From: Halichoerus grypus
Lineage: Eukaryota; Chordata; Mammalia; Carnivora; Phocidae
Reading direction: 5' to 3'
Length of the DNA stretch: 64,000 nucleotides
Assembly: GCF_964656455.1 (NCBI RefSeq)
Contig: NC_135723.1
Span: 101,509,283 to 101,573,282, forward strand
The translations under genes and the position numbers were made by a program. Shown one piece after another: positions 21,144 through 33,165 of this stretch (its first letter is position 1; each line of letters begins with the position of its first letter). A model generated the notes under the pieces. That model made no database searches and was not told the origin of the DNA. It saw nothing but the letters and a program-made list of their open reading frames with translations.

Positions 21144-21246
21144 CGCACCTGGCTGGATCAGTCAGCGGAGCATGCGGCTCTTGATCTTGGGATTTTAAGT
21201 TCAAGCCCCCACACTGGGTAGAGAGATTACTTAAACATAAAATCTA
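21144..21246 (+). mobile_element. Short tRNA-Lys-type SINE
   Basis: tRNA-Lys-like head and GTAGAGAGATTACTTAAAC end, without a CT-rich body. It is diverged. Confidence 0.75.
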
Positions 21247-21249
21247 GAA

Positions 21250-22080
21250 AAACATAACTACCCAGTAACAAGATTTCAATTTGGTCAACAGGCAAGGACT
21301 CTCAATCAGGCAAACTTGGCTAATATGGGACTGTAAAAATACCCCTTAGATCTCCTGCTGCAGGGAGGGCAACTGGCGAAGCCCCTCAGCTGCTGGTCTC
21401 TGAACCCAGCACCTCAATCCTGGGAAGGGAGCATGGGCTCCAGCACTCTGGTCAGCCTGGCCAAAGCCATCTCTGAGCTACAGTGCAGTCAGGGACCTTC
21501 CTACCCACTCTCCCTCCTCTGCCTCCCCTACCCAGGGCTCAGATCTCCCTGCCTTCTCCAAACCTCTCTCCTTTCTTCCCTCATAGATATTTCTTCCTAT
21601 AAATCTCTTGCATGACAATCCTGTCTTGGCGTCTACTTTGCAGAGGAACTGAAGTAACACAGGATGGTAAGACATAAATACAAGATGACTCTGCGACAGA
21701 TTGCCTCTTCCTTGCATTAGACTCGCCCTTCCAAGTGAGTGACTCTCCTCTTCTCAAAAGTCACTCAAGGCTAGAGAACTTCAATTTATAACCAGCTACC
21801 ACACCCTACCTCCACCTAAGAGCCGCTCCCCACACCACTCCCTAATTGGCATAGCTCAGGTCCCACCTGGACTGCAGCCTGACACCTTCCCAACTACCAA
21901 ACAAGTGTGTGTGCGTGCAGGTGTGAGCATGCACAACACCCCCCCCCCCCAACACACACACACTTTCCTCTTTCCCGTGTGTTATTATTCACTTCCAGGA
22001 GTCAACGAAGCTTATCCTGAAGACCTTTCTCCTTTTACTAAGGCTTTACTACTAAATGAATAATAATTAAAACAGCCTTG
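21250..22080. other. Intergenic, C-rich runs
   Basis: Unique sequence with a C-run at 21,939-21,950 followed by a short CA repeat. No gene was recognised. Confidence 0.5.
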
Positions 22081-22084
22081 CATA

Positions 22085-22300
22085 AGAATAGCATTTGTTA
22101 CCTTCTCAAACCTTTCCTAGTAAACATTATCTCATTTGAGCCGCGTGGTAACTGTGACTATAGATAGGACTAGTATCATCAGCCCCACTTCACAGAGGAA
22201 GAAACTGAGACACAGACTGACCTCTGTGGGCGTCAATTTCCAAGTCTGTCCAATGAAGACTTGAATCCTATGACCTCTGAGTCCTCGTCTCCTTTGAAAA
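22085..22300 (-). repeat. MIR relic
   Basis: TTATCTCATTTGAGCC, CCCCACTTCACAGAGGAAGAAACTGAGAC and the following bases match an inverted MIR. A further MIR-like scrap is near 22,430-22,490. Confidence 0.6.
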
Positions 22301-22499
22301 TGGTATTATTTTCATAATTTGTCTGAAATTGCAAAGCTGGTGGTTAGTGGTAGACTAGAGATACGAGATGAATGCCTGTTGGTGCCAGGCTGATTCTCCC
22401 ACACCAGTTTTCTCTGCGGACAAGACGGGCTAACATTGATGAGCTGTCCCCATCTGCCATGCCCTGTGCTAGTGACTTACAGGGGCACTGATGAATACC

Positions 22500-23545
22500 T
22501 GCGCATCATCCATCCTCCTCCTACCCATCTAAAAGTAGATTTCAGTTCCACACACACTTATCGGGAGCTGACACCACCCCTGCTCTAAGAATATGCTCCT
22601 GTTCGTTTAACTTGATCAACATTTTCTGTTCTCCAGGTGACGGTCACTGGTCTAGGGCTGGGCCCAGGCCCAAAAGGTCCAACCAGGGTGAACTGGAAGA
22701 TTCTGGCCTGGATGCAGGAACAGAGGTGTACTCTCCCCTTCCGGATATAAATCAGGAAGCACTGTCTTTATTGCTTCTGGCAGCCTTTCTACGGCCCCAA
22801 GGGGAAGCCACAGGATTCTTGCTTGGGCCAGTAGTTTTTAGCAGCTAAAATCTGAGATGTCTATATCCCCAAAACTGAACAATCAACACAGACAAAGACA
22901 GATGAGGTCATTGAGACCCAGAGAGTTACTAGACGTAGCCAGGCTTGCACTGCATGTTTGGGGAGGTGAGGATTACATTTCAGCTCTCCACCAATGGACC
23001 CAGGGTTCTCCTGGCCTGAGGAAGTACAGAAGGCACCCCAGTGCAGAGATTCTTGAGAAAAATCAGAGCTGTAGCTGCTGAACAGACCAAAGAAGTACGT
23101 TTGAAGGGGGAGGAAGGAGAAACTAGAAGGGGCTTCCTTCTATTCTGCTTTCCTGCCTAGGACAGAAAGATGACAGGGCCCCAGCTGAGCTCAATGGTAA
23201 CACTGAACCAGAAATCTTTCCCTTCCCCCACCTCAACCTTCTGTGAAGCAAAGAGCCTCTGGGACTGCCCCAAAGGAAGAAGGCGTTGCCTGCCAAGTAT
23301 CTGCCTACCTGGGGTCAGGGTGAGGGCAAGGCAGTGAGGACATACTATGAACAGCTAGAAAAGAGATGGGCAAAAGGCCCTGTTTCTCACTCACCTTGTC
23401 AAAGAATAGCCAGAAATAAAGCACACACAAATTAAAGAAACACAAAACATTTACAAACAGAATACCTATTTTTCCAACTCTTGCTTACAAGGGTTGTGTA
23501 CACAATTTTGGTGGAATCAGACATGGACAGTTTGGTTAGTCCATT
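22500..23545. other. Intergenic, no feature recognised
   Basis: Unique sequence without SINEs. Two short open frames (22612-22848 and 22857-23081) show no domain. Confidence 0.5.
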
Positions 23546-23549
23546 TGAT

Positions 23550-23960
23550 CACAGACAACAGCATTCATTTATTCATCAAGGATTTAAGTACCTACCTTAT
23601 GTCCTAGAGATGTGCTCACATCCTAATGGTGGAGGGCAGCTGAAGGGGAACAGACCATAACAAGTAAATAAACAAGATGATTTCAAACCCTGCTCATGCT
23701 CTGCAGGAAATAACAGGGTGATTTTGTCAGGTGGGAGGGGCCATACTTGAGCTACGCTGTCAGAAATGTCTCCCTAGAGTGACACATGAGCTAAGCCATG
23801 TGAGTCTGAAGAAAAGCTAATCTAGCCAAGTCAGGAGACAACAGCAAGTGCAAAGGCCCTGTGGCAAAAAGTGCTTGGCAGAAAGGTGGGCAGTGTGCCT
23901 GGAGTGTAGTGAGCTCAAGCTGGAGAGGCAGCCAGGACCCCATAGGGCAGGGCCTTGGAG
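23550..23960. repeat. Ancient L2/MIR-class repeat
   Basis: ATTCATTTATTCATCAAGG, a middle with AACAAGTAAATAAACAAG, and AACAGCAAGTGCAAAGGCCC with GGGCAGGGCCTTGGAGG match a widespread ancient mammalian repeat whose reading begins with ATTCATTCAACAAAT. I could not set its orientation or family precisely. Confidence 0.55.
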
Positions 23961-24479
23961 GACGAGGCCGGTGGGGGCTTTGTGCGGTGCCAGCGCAGCT
24001 GGAAATACCAGTCTGCCATTCTTCTGTGTATACTAATGAGCCATGATGGACTCTCCCGATGGACCTCTGGTGTCTGACCTGGGTTGAAGTTTGAGATCTC
24101 CCACTTCAATGGCCTTGGGAAAGCTACTTGAGTTTCGTCATTTAAATAATCAAGGGTTTGAAGCCAAAAGACTCGTGTAGGGATTACTTCCAAATCTCAG
24201 CATTATCAATTTATCCTTAGAGTCAAAAGCAGACATTTACAAAACTAGCCCAAATTTTAGAAGAAACACAAAATTTAAATTGTTAGCAGAATACTGCATG
24301 AACAATCGATGTGAGTACCCCCTGGGGAAAAACGTATTATACTGTCGGGATAATCAACGCTGTCATTGCAGTCTCACTCGGGCCCTTGTAAGAACTCAAT
24401 CTCCATCCTGGGTCTGGGTGGATCTGGGAATTCCGGCTCATTTTCCGTTTCAAAGACTCAAAGCAATACCACCTTAATA

Positions 24480-26000
24480 CTGACATTCATCGCGTCGGCG
24501 CCAGCCCTCCGCCCCGCCGCACCGGACGGTCCCCCCGGGCCGGGTTCGCGGGCGGGGGAGGGGCTGGGAGGGAGCGGGCGTAATTGAGGAGTGGGGCGGG
24601 GAAAGGGACCCGCGCTGAAGACCTGACAGATGGACACCGGGAGGAAACCTGGGGAAGACGTTGTCCGCCTCCTATTCGGGGAGAAAGGTGCAGCGAAGTG
24701 ACGCCAAGAGGTGGAAAGGGGCAGGAGGCGAGCGAGCGGGCAGCGCAGGGCGCGGAGCCCCAGGAGTAGGCGGAGCAGCGGAGCGGGCGCGCCGCGGGGC
24801 TCCGCTCCCGGGGCGGCGGAGGGGAGGTAGGGAATGCTGGGAGTGGAGAAGAGGCGAGGGACCCGAGCAGGACTCGGGAGGACGACGGAGGCCGGCCACG
24901 GAGGACCGTGGATGGACGTCGCGCGCAGAGGCCAGCGGGGGCTGGCTCAGGAGGGGCCGCTGGGAGGGGGTGGGGCGCCGGGCGGGAGGCCAATGGGAGG
25001 GCGAGCCGGGACGGGGCGGGGCGCCGGGCGGCTCGAGGCCAAAATTGGGGGGGCGAGTAGAGGAGGGGGCGGGGCGCCAGTAGGCTTGAGGCCAATGGGG
25101 GGGTAGACAGAGGCGTGGGCGGGGCGCCGGTCGGTTTACGGCCAATGGGGTTGAAGTAGAGTAGGGGGCGGGGCGTCGGGCGGCTCGAGCCCAATGGAAA
25201 CACGAGCTCGGGCAGGGGCGGTGTGCCAGGCGGCGAAAGGGCCAATGAGAGGCTGAGCCGGGGAAGCGGTGGCCGTGCGGACCGACGCCTGGGGAGAGGG
25301 ACCCGGAAGGCGGTGGGGGCGGGGAGCCGGGCTGACAACCTGTCAAATCCACTTTGGGGCGAACTAGGTCACGCGCCTCCCCGAGCCAGGGCGCCCCCGC
25401 CCTGCGAGGCCCGGCGGGTGGCCCGCGGGCCCGGCCCGGCTGCTTCCTCTTCCTGCTGGCGATGGGGGCGGGGCGGGGCGGGCGCCGGGACACCTGCCTC
25501 CCCGGCCCTGCGGCGGCCGCTCGTTCTCCCACTGCTCCCAGTCGCTCCTCTGCCCGGCTCTGCTTGAGACAGCCGGGCCCGCCGCGGCTCCGCAGTTGAA
25601 AACAGGGCCCGCCCGAGCGGCCCTCCAAAGTTGAGAACTCCCCACGCCGCTGCTCGCTCGCTGGGGACAGTGGCGCGGTCCCCGCGGGCCCGCGTTTGCG
25701 GAAGCCGTCTCCCGACGCACTACTTGGCGCGGAAGGAGCCGCGGGCGGAAGGATCCGGCGCGCCGAACCTGGAGCCGTCCGGGGGGTAGGGTGGGCGGGA
25801 GGATGCGGCGCGAGCCGGGGCCCGCGGCGAGGTGCACGGAGCGGACCCGCGCCGCCCCCGCCGCCCCGCAGCAGCCCGGTCACCCGCCCCCGCGGGGGAG
25901 CGAGCAGGCGGCTGGCAGCGGGCGGGCCTGGGGTGGCGGGGGCGGCGCTTTGTGTCTCTAGTGTAGCGGGTGGAAGGGGAAGCTCTCCCGTCTGTCCGGC
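24480..26000. promoter_or_regulatory. Second CpG island, promoter candidate
   Basis: About 1.5 kb of CpG-dense, GC-rich DNA with no SINE inside. It contains several GC boxes, a phased CCAAT/GC-box array at 24,981-25,246 and an AT-rich shoulder on its right. Long open frames on both strands here are what any GC-rich island gives and none shows a domain. I infer a promoter for a non-coding transcript. By position it could correspond to the human LINC01003 promoter, but this rests on memory of human gene order and is weak. Confidence 0.8.
24981..25250 (+). repeat. Phased CCAAT-box and GC-box array
   Basis: CCAAT boxes occur at 24990, 25092, 25142, 25191 and 25242, with a degenerate CCAAAAT at 25039. 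The spacings are 49, 53, 50, 49 and 51 bp. Between them a GC box of the form GGGGCGGGGCGCC recurs at about 25013, 25066, 25117, 25165 and 25215 (the last degenerate). The unit is therefore an imperfect tandem repeat of about 50 bp, each carrying one NF-Y-type and one Sp1-type site. All boxes are in the same orientation. Confidence 0.9.
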
Positions 26001-26039
26001 CCTTGTCGTCATTCAGACACTTCTCACTGCTTGAGCTCG

Positions 26040-28670
26040 GACACGTAGTTCTCGAATTGTTTCCAGGCGAATGAAAGGAAATAAAAGCCTCAATTAGAAG
26101 TCAGCACTATACAAGTCCCGGGGATTATAAATTTGCTCCAACATCACCATGTGGGATTTATGCCCTTGCACTTCTGCTTAGACCATACGTCCATTTCTCT
26201 TCAATATGGATCCTTAATAGAGCTGTATCTGCTTTTTTAAGGTCTTCAAAATGGATGTTGAAGCAGTCTCTAATTACCAATACTTACGTTAATGGATCGA
26301 TTATGTTCTTCATTATTTCGCAATGCAGATTTACTTAGAACTTTTGCATCGAATGGACAGTAAATATAATGCTTTGTTTAATTTTTACTACTTGGCCATT
26401 CAAATTATGTTAATTCCCCCCCAGAACTAGGTGATGCATTGTTTTAAGTAACAATGACCAACTCCTCCTCTACTCCCAGATTGGATAAAACCTAAGGGTA
26501 AAATGTAGATTAAAAACGCTAAAATTTGAACGCAAAATTTAAATTATTGACTTAGTAATTATTTGAAGTGTTTCTTTGCAATACTACAGTGAAATGGAAC
26601 AAATAAAAACATTTCATTTTCATTCAAATACTGCTTTAAACAAATACAGTATTTAAATATATGCAAGCATTCTGCTTAAACATTTGCATGTGTCTATATG
26701 GAAAGCATTGTGCTCAAACGTTTTTATTACTTTACCAAATGCATATTTCATCAGTAAAATAATTTTATTTCCCTTGAAAGTCTAGCTTTTAATTAAATGA
26801 ATTTTAGCTACCACTTGGAGAAGAAAACAATATACTGTATCATCTATGTACAGAGTATACAAATATTTTTTTACATTTACGAGAAACATGGTCATCAAGA
26901 AAAAACTGGATAAAGTAAAATGTTCTTTAAATTCAACATAAACAAGAGCTTACTCGTTAATTAGCCGTAGGATTATAATACTTGAACTACCGTATTTATT
27001 ACTCTATAATATAGTATTACCAATAAAAGGTTGGGATAGATGTCCAACCTTATTATATGAATTAAAATCGAACAAAGCAACAAAAGACCTTTTTTATGTT
27101 TTGTTATAGCGAATTCCTTACTGCCAGCTAATTTTCCAAATTGAGTAGTTTTCTATTTTGACCAGTTGGTAACCCAACAGTGTTAGAAGCTCTTAGCCCT
27201 TATTGGGGAGGTAAAAAAAGTAGTATCTTTTCTTATTACAGAAGTTTTATTATCAATTCCCACTGAAAGATGTTTTCTTTTTTGTTATCCTTTTAATGCT
27301 AATTAATACTCACTAAAAAGACAATAAAACCACAAGTGGTTTTCTTCAACAAATAAACCACAAGATTGTTAGTAACAGAAAGTCAACACTCAAAACATAA
27401 GATTGAACTGCATATCTTTAGACAAAAATTGCATGCTGGAATTTAGCCAATATATATATTATATTAATAAGTAAAAATGGAGTTTTAAAATTTAAACAAA
27501 GTGCAATACTAAAACTATCATCTTGCTACTTTGGGGTCTATTTTCACTCTTTAACAAAGGGTTTAAAACTGTTTCTTAAAATGAGTGTTTTGAGATGCTA
27601 ACTCCTTCCATTTCTCTAAATATGAAAATTAGAAACATTCTGCCTTAATTATTTCTTTTTTGTATCCCTTGCTAGGAAATTCTTTTGGAATAAATTTGGG
27701 AAATTAATTAGCTTTGTAAATGGAGTTACTGTTTTGCCTAAACACTTCATGTATAATTCCTTACAGGAGGATTTTTCTAATTCTCCACCAAAATGTCTTG
27801 GCACAATTTTATTTCTCAGATGGTATTACATTTCCTGGACTAGAAGAAAAGAGCAGGCAACCTCTTTACTTCTTTTGGGGAGGAGGGTGGGTGGCTTTAC
27901 CCGAGGATAAAGACATCCTCATGGCAGCTCAGCCTATGTAATTGGAAATTCAGCTTGGACCAAAAGGGGTAAAAGATCTGTGAATGGGAAATAAATATGC
28001 CTTGAGTTAGAGGTTGCAAACCAGTGGTCCGCAGATGTGTTTCTTTGCCTCTCACAATGTTTAGAAATTTTTAAATTCGTTTCCAAGATTTCAAAAATGG
28101 GAGACTTCAGATAAAAATATACAATTGTAGCTTCTCTTGAAAACGGACAGACATGGCTCATTTCTTGCCTGGTTACGTGGTTCTGTAGCTGACTAGCTGC
28201 TGCCCCCTTTAGACGGGGTGTGCACTCTATACACTGGGCTCAATGCAATCATTTCTTTCAGCCAGCTGGCCACTGGAGGAATCTGTGTTTGGGGTACCTG
28301 CTCCAGGTTATATAAAACTGTGAAAGACTTCATCACAGAGAAGTAAGCTTAGGAAGAAGAGATGATCCTAAGTTTCTGAGTAAATACGACATGCTCAGAA
28401 ATAGAAAGTTATTGTAATTATAGATGGCAACTGGATGTATCCCATTATTTCTCTTATCAGTCCCTTGGCACAAGAAAAGGTGAAGTTGAATCAAAGAGAA
28501 AAAATGTTTTAATAAAGGAAAAAATGTTTTTGTGCTGTACTTCCAACTCGTAAAGGCATGCCTTGACTCAAATGAGTATCACTGGAAATCTTGGCTAATG
28601 GAACCTAGGAATAGTAGTCAACTGTGAAAGATTGTGCAAGAGAGGATTCCCCAAAGGGCTACAGAATAAC
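26040..28670. other. AT-rich, SINE-free block beside the CpG island
   Basis: About 2.6 kb of AT-rich unique sequence with many TAAT cores. No CAN-SINE, LTR or clear L1 was seen. No long open frame is present. It may be regulatory or simply unique. Confidence 0.55.
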
Positions 28671-28701
28671 AGTGATGATGACGATGATGATGATGATGAC
28701 A
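28671..28701 (+). repeat. (GAT)n trinucleotide repeat
   Basis: GTGATGATGACGATGATGAT and four further bases or so of the same pattern form a short imperfect GAT microsatellite. Confidence 0.85.
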
Positions 28702-28704
28702 ATG

Positions 28705-28790
28705 TCTTGACATTATTGAGCAATAACTGTGTGCTGGACATTGTTCCAAGTGCTCTCTGAACTATGTCTCATTGTTATATTTTACTTTCC
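28705..28790 (-). repeat. MIR-type scrap
   Basis: ATTGAGCAATAACTGTGTGC and TTCCAAGTGCTCTCTGAAC resemble the inverted 3' part of MIR. Confidence 0.4.
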
Positions 28791-28794
28791 AATT

Positions 28795-29415
28795 TGCTTC
28801 TACCCCACGTTCCTTTTCTTCTTGTAGCTATCCTGAACTTTCTAAAACTGAGGCATGAGGTGAGTGCTATAATTTGCTGTACCTTAGGATGGCACTGACC
28901 TTTGGCCTTTACTGGTTCTGAGTGTCTGGATGTTTTTTCTTTGTGGCCTTTTCCAGACTGTACCCCAAGCTTGTCCTCTCTTAGGCGTCTTCCTGTCACA
29001 GTCTGTGTGTCTTTTCCTACTGGCATCAGACTTCTCACCTCAGCAAGAAATATTCTTGGGCAGAAAATGGAGAGAATCAGCCAAGACTGAGGCAACAAAT
29101 GAGGTAGGAAGAAAAAGAGAGATGAAAGAGAGAGAGGAGTAAGATCGATAGCACTACAGACAGGGAAATGGAGATGGACACAGAGACAGCCACCTCCTGT
29201 CCTTCCCATCAACATGAACAAACTCAACAACAAAGCCCAATGAGAACAGCTGCACACTAGAAGTTTCCAAGTTTGTGTCCAGATGGATTATGTGTTTAAT
29301 GATTGTTGGGAATGTGAAGTAGACCAACTCTGCAGTTACTTACATTCAGGTGGAGTTCAGATACATCTGAGGGAAGTTTAAATAAAACGTGTACCTTCAT
29401 ATGATAGAGTATTTA
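28795..29415. other. Intergenic, no feature recognised
   Basis: Unique sequence. The 160-codon frame at 29257-28775 (minus) has no recognised domain. Confidence 0.45.
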
Positions 29416-29423
29416 TGAGTGAT

Positions 29424-29607
29424 TTTTTTTTTTTTAAGATTTTATTTATTTGTCAGAGAGAGCACACAAGCAGGGGAAGCGGCAGGCAGAGGGAGAAGCA
29501 GGTCCCTGCTGAGCAAGGAGCCCGATGCAGGACTCAATCCGAGGACCTTGAGATCATGACCTGAGCCAAAGGCAGAAGCTTAGCTGACTGAGCCACCTAG
29601 GTGTCCC
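29424..29607 (-). mobile_element. CAN-SINE
   Basis: Inverted copy ending CCACCTAGGTGTCCC. It is followed immediately by a TGAGAGTTTTTT repeat of the target. Confidence 0.9.
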
Positions 29608-29620
29608 TGAGAGTTTTTTG

Positions 29621-29850
29621 GTTTATTTTGTAGATTTACTTATTTATTTGAGAGAGAGAGGGAGAGTGTGCACATGCACACATGTGAGTTGGGGAGGGGT
29701 AGAGGGAGAGGGAGAGAATCTCAAGCAGACTCCACACTGAGCACCAAGTGCAGAGCCCGATGAGGGGCTTGATCTCCTATCCCCAAGATCATGACCTGAG
29801 CCGAAACCAAGAGTCAGATGCCTCAACTGACTGAGCTACCCAGGCACCCC
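29621..29850 (-). mobile_element. CAN-SINE, older subfamily
   Basis: Inverted copy with the GTGTGCACATGCACACATGTG body variant. TGAGAGTTTT occurs on both sides (29608 and 29852), so it landed beside the previous SINE. Confidence 0.9.
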
Positions 29851-29876
29851 ATGAGAGTTTTAATAAGATGGCTCAA

Positions 29877-30068
29877 GGGGCACCTGGGTAGCTCAGTGGG
29901 TTAAGCATCTGCCTTTGTTTCAGGTCATGATCTCAGGGTCTTGGGATCTAGCCCCACATCAGGCTCCCTGCTTTGCAGGGAGCCTAATTCTCTCTCTCCC
30001 TCTGCCTCTGCTGATCCCCCTGCTTGTGTGCTCTCTCCGTCTGTGAAATAAATAAAATCTTTAAAAAA
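29877..30068 (+). mobile_element. CAN-SINE
   Basis: Plus-strand copy with the target duplication AATAAGATGGCTCAA (29862-29876 and 30069-30083). Confidence 0.93.
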
Positions 30069-30089
30069 AATAAGATGGCTCAATATCAT

Positions 30090-30660
30090 ATTAGATGAAG
30101 AAAAAAGCAAAATATACATATATATTTACATATATAAACATATTTAGGAGTTAAAATATTACTTTAGTTTTTAATTGGTTAAAGTATTATATGAATATAT
30201 TTAAAAGGCTAGAGGAAAATATGGCAAAATCGTGGTGGTTCTGGATTTCCAAAAATGCTCTAGTGATCATAAAGTGCTTATATAATCCAAAGAAGATAAA
30301 ATAATTAAGAACCGGGGGAAAAACTAAAAATCAAGCTGCGAATGTACATACTGAATTTTAGTTCTATGAAAGAAACAAAAAAACTCTACTATAGCAACAG
30401 ATGTTACCACATCCAGATTTCAAAAATGTTTTTCAACTATCTCAAGGAGACTGAGCAAGAAAGGACAGATGGCTGAGCAGAGCCGACTCCCAGTGCTAGA
30501 AAAGTAACACAGAGTACCTGTCATGCTGATGCCACATCTGTGACATCCGCTCTGAGCAGAGAAGTATGGCACATACCATTTCCCCCTCCTGCCGCACCCA
30601 GAGCGTAGCGGTCCCCCATGTGCATTGAGGAAGGAGAAGTATACGATCCAGAGCATCGAA
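30090..30660. other. Intergenic, AT-rich then unique
   Basis: A TA-rich stretch at about 30,112-30,210 precedes unique sequence. No gene was seen. Confidence 0.4.
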
Positions 30661-30663
30661 GAA

Positions 30664-31040
30664 GGTATATTAGTTTTTTAGGGCTGCCAAAACAAAGTAC
30701 CACAGATTGAGCGGCTTAAACAACAAAAATTAAATTTTCTCAAAGTTCCAGTGGCTGGCAGTCTGGGTCAAGGTGTGTACAGGGTTGGCTTCCTTTGGAG
30801 CCTCTCTGCTTGGCTTGTGATGGTTGTCTTTTTGCTGTGTCCTCACATGGTCTTTCCTCTGTCTTTGTGTCCTGATCTTTTCTTATAAGGATGCCAGTCA
30901 TATTGGATTAGGATCCACCCTAATAACCTCATTTTAACTTAATTACTTCTTTAAAAACCCTAAATTGAAATATAGTCACATTCCGAGGCTCTGAGGGTTA
31001 GGACTTCAACATGAATTTTGGGGATGCCGCCCATAACAGA
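30664..31040 (-). mobile_element. MaLR-type LTR (MLT1-like)
   Basis: TATTAGTTTTTTAGGGCTGCC at its start, CTTATAAGGATGCCAGTCATA in the middle and ATGCCGCCCATAACAGA at the end are the antisense of an MLT1-like solo LTR. Confidence 0.7.
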
Positions 31041-31094
31041 AGGTGAGGAACTGGCTGGAGAAGGTGGTTCTTTGAGTGTAAGAATATTGATCAA

Positions 31095-31303
31095 GGGGCT
31101 CCTGGGTGGTGAAGTTGGTTAAGTGTCCTACTCTTGGTTTTGGCTCAGGTCGTGATCTCAGGGTCATGAGATCGAGCCCTGCATCAGGCTGCACACTCAG
31201 CACGGAATCTATTTCAGATTCTCTCTCCCTCGCCCTCTGCCCCTCCCCCCCACCCTGTGCATTCGCTCTCTCTAAAATAAATAAATAAATCTTTAAAAAA
31301 AAA
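31095..31303 (+). mobile_element. CAN-SINE (older), host of a second SINE
   Basis: Diverged copy GGGGCTCCTGGGTGG. Its target duplication AGAATATTGATCAA is at 31081-31094 and, beyond the next SINE, at 31510-31523. Confidence 0.92.
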
Positions 31304-31309
31304 AATATT

Positions 31310-31509
31310 GGGGCACCTGGGTGGCTCAGTCGTTAAGCGTCTGCCTTTGGCTTGGGTCATGATCCCAGGGTCCTGGGATCGAGCCTCACATCGTGCTCCC
31401 TGCTCCGTGGGAAGCCTGCTTCTCCCTCTCCCAACTCCCCCTGCTTGTGCTCCCTCTCTCGCTGTCTCTCTCTGTCAAATAAATAAATAAAATCTTAAAA
31501 AAAAAAAAA
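31310..31509 (+). mobile_element. CAN-SINE inserted in the preceding SINE's target repeat
   Basis: Young-looking copy that split the downstream AATATTG of the older element. Confidence 0.92.
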
Positions 31510-31774
31510 AGAATATTGATCAAGACACTTGGGATGGACATTCAGTTGCTGGGGTACTTGTGAGAGATATGCTGTGACTGGACAGACAGACAGCTTTCAA
31601 GAGGGTACAGTAGAACTGGTAAAAGTATAGTTAGCTATGTTTCCAGAAACTTTTAGCCAGTTGGCTCTATTTACATTTTGCACGATTGAAGAAAACCATC
31701 TTAAGGCATACCTCTAGATTAGACTTTTCCAGCAGTGTCATGAAAATTTACCTAAAGATTATTAGAACTGAAGA

Positions 31775-31969
31775 TTTTTTTTTTAAAGATTTTATTTATT
31801 TATTTGAGAGAGAGAGAGCACAAGCAGGGGGAGCGGCAGGCAGAGGGCGAGGGAGAAGCAGGCTCCCCGCTGAGCAAGGAGCCTGATGCAGGACCCAATC
31901 CCAGGACCCTGAGACCACGACGCTTCACCGAAGGCAGACGCTTCACCGACTGAGCCACCCAGGCGTCCC
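31775..31969 (-). mobile_element. CAN-SINE with internal duplication
   Basis: Inverted copy with the perfect target duplication AGAACTGAAGA (31764-31774 and 31970-31980). The head carries a short repeat of GACGCTTCACCG (from 31,919 and about 31,938), not seen in the other copies. Confidence 0.92.
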
Positions 31970-31984
31970 AGAACTGAAGAAGAT

Positions 31985-32675
31985 TAAGAGAATAGCAGAT
32001 CTGTTGAATACCCTAAATGAGCTTTTTGCTACTCTCTTTTATTTAGATATATGAATTACATCATGCCGGCCTGGGGGGAGCTATTAGAAAGTAAATTTAT
32101 ATCACCAGCCAACAACTGCATTTGAAGAACCAATGTCCATATGCCCGAATGTAAAGAATAGTGTGCGTCTTCAGACATTTCTTGCCTTGCCTCTATGGGA
32201 AGATGGAGTAGTCTTGGGAAGGTGAAAGAAAAAATGAGGAAAAGTATAGTGATAGCAAACAACGACAACATAAATCTCAACCTGCCTTGGCTTTTTCTGC
32301 AGTAGGAGAATTCTGAATTTGAGCCAGAGAACTCTATTTCATTTTGTAGCAGGCTCCAGTCCCTTCTGGAAAAGGTGAGGGTACATATGATGAATAAATA
32401 ATATCATATTTTGCTTCAGTAGAAAAAAACCTGCATGTGCAAGCAACAATCTCTTCCTTGTTTCAGTATTAAATTGCTTAGTTGGACTAAAGCAAACCTT
32501 TAAAAATAAAAAAACTGCTTGGCATCCATATCGGTTAGTATAAACACAAAGGAAATCAATCAGCATGAACAAATGACATTGAGTCAACTTTGACTTTCTT
32601 TCCCACTGTACTTCTTTTTACTTAGGCTTCATGGGAATAATATTTTGGGAAACCCTGAGGCACAGAAAGTTTAAA
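31985..32675. other. Intergenic, no feature recognised
   Basis: Mixed unique sequence. No gene was seen. Confidence 0.45.
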
Positions 32676-32679
32676 GGAT

Positions 32680-33025
32680 GCTATGGACTGAATTATGTAC
32701 CCTCCCTTCCCCAAATTCATAGGTTGAAGCCCTAACCTCCAATGAGACTGTGTCTGGAGCTGGGGCCTTTGGGACATAACTAAAGTTGAATGAGGTCATA
32801 GGGTGGAACCCTGATCCTGTAGAATTAGTGTCCTTTGTAAGAGACACCAGAGAGGTTGCTGTCCCCACTGCCATGTGAGGACACAGCAAGATGGCAGCCT
32901 TCTGAAAGCCAGGAAGTCAGTTGTCACCTGACACCTCATCAACTGGCACCTCCATCTTGGACTCCCCAGATATGAGGAAATGTCTGGTGTTTAAGCCACC
33001 CAGTGCATGGTACGGCAGCCCAAGG
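32680..33025 (+). mobile_element. MaLR-type LTR (MLT1-like)
   Basis: ACTGAATTATGTACCCTCCC, CCATGTGAGGACACAGCAAG and GTTTAAGCCACCCAGTGC are landmark segments of MLT1/MST-like LTRs in sense orientation. Confidence 0.7.
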
Positions 33026-33165
33026 TGACCAGTTCCAATGACCTGTCTACACACCTGTCTCCTTCTCTTCCTCTGGGTCTTCATTACCTCTCATTACCTT
33101 ATTTTCTGAAGAAATGACACCCAGTTCCCCCCAGGCTACAATAAGCTCCCTCTCTTGTCAGAGCA

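Noticed and set aside
24487..26012. A 446-codon minus frame in the second CpG island
   Set aside because: Composition-driven (Pro/Arg/Ala), crosses the promoter array, and has no domain or homology I recognise.
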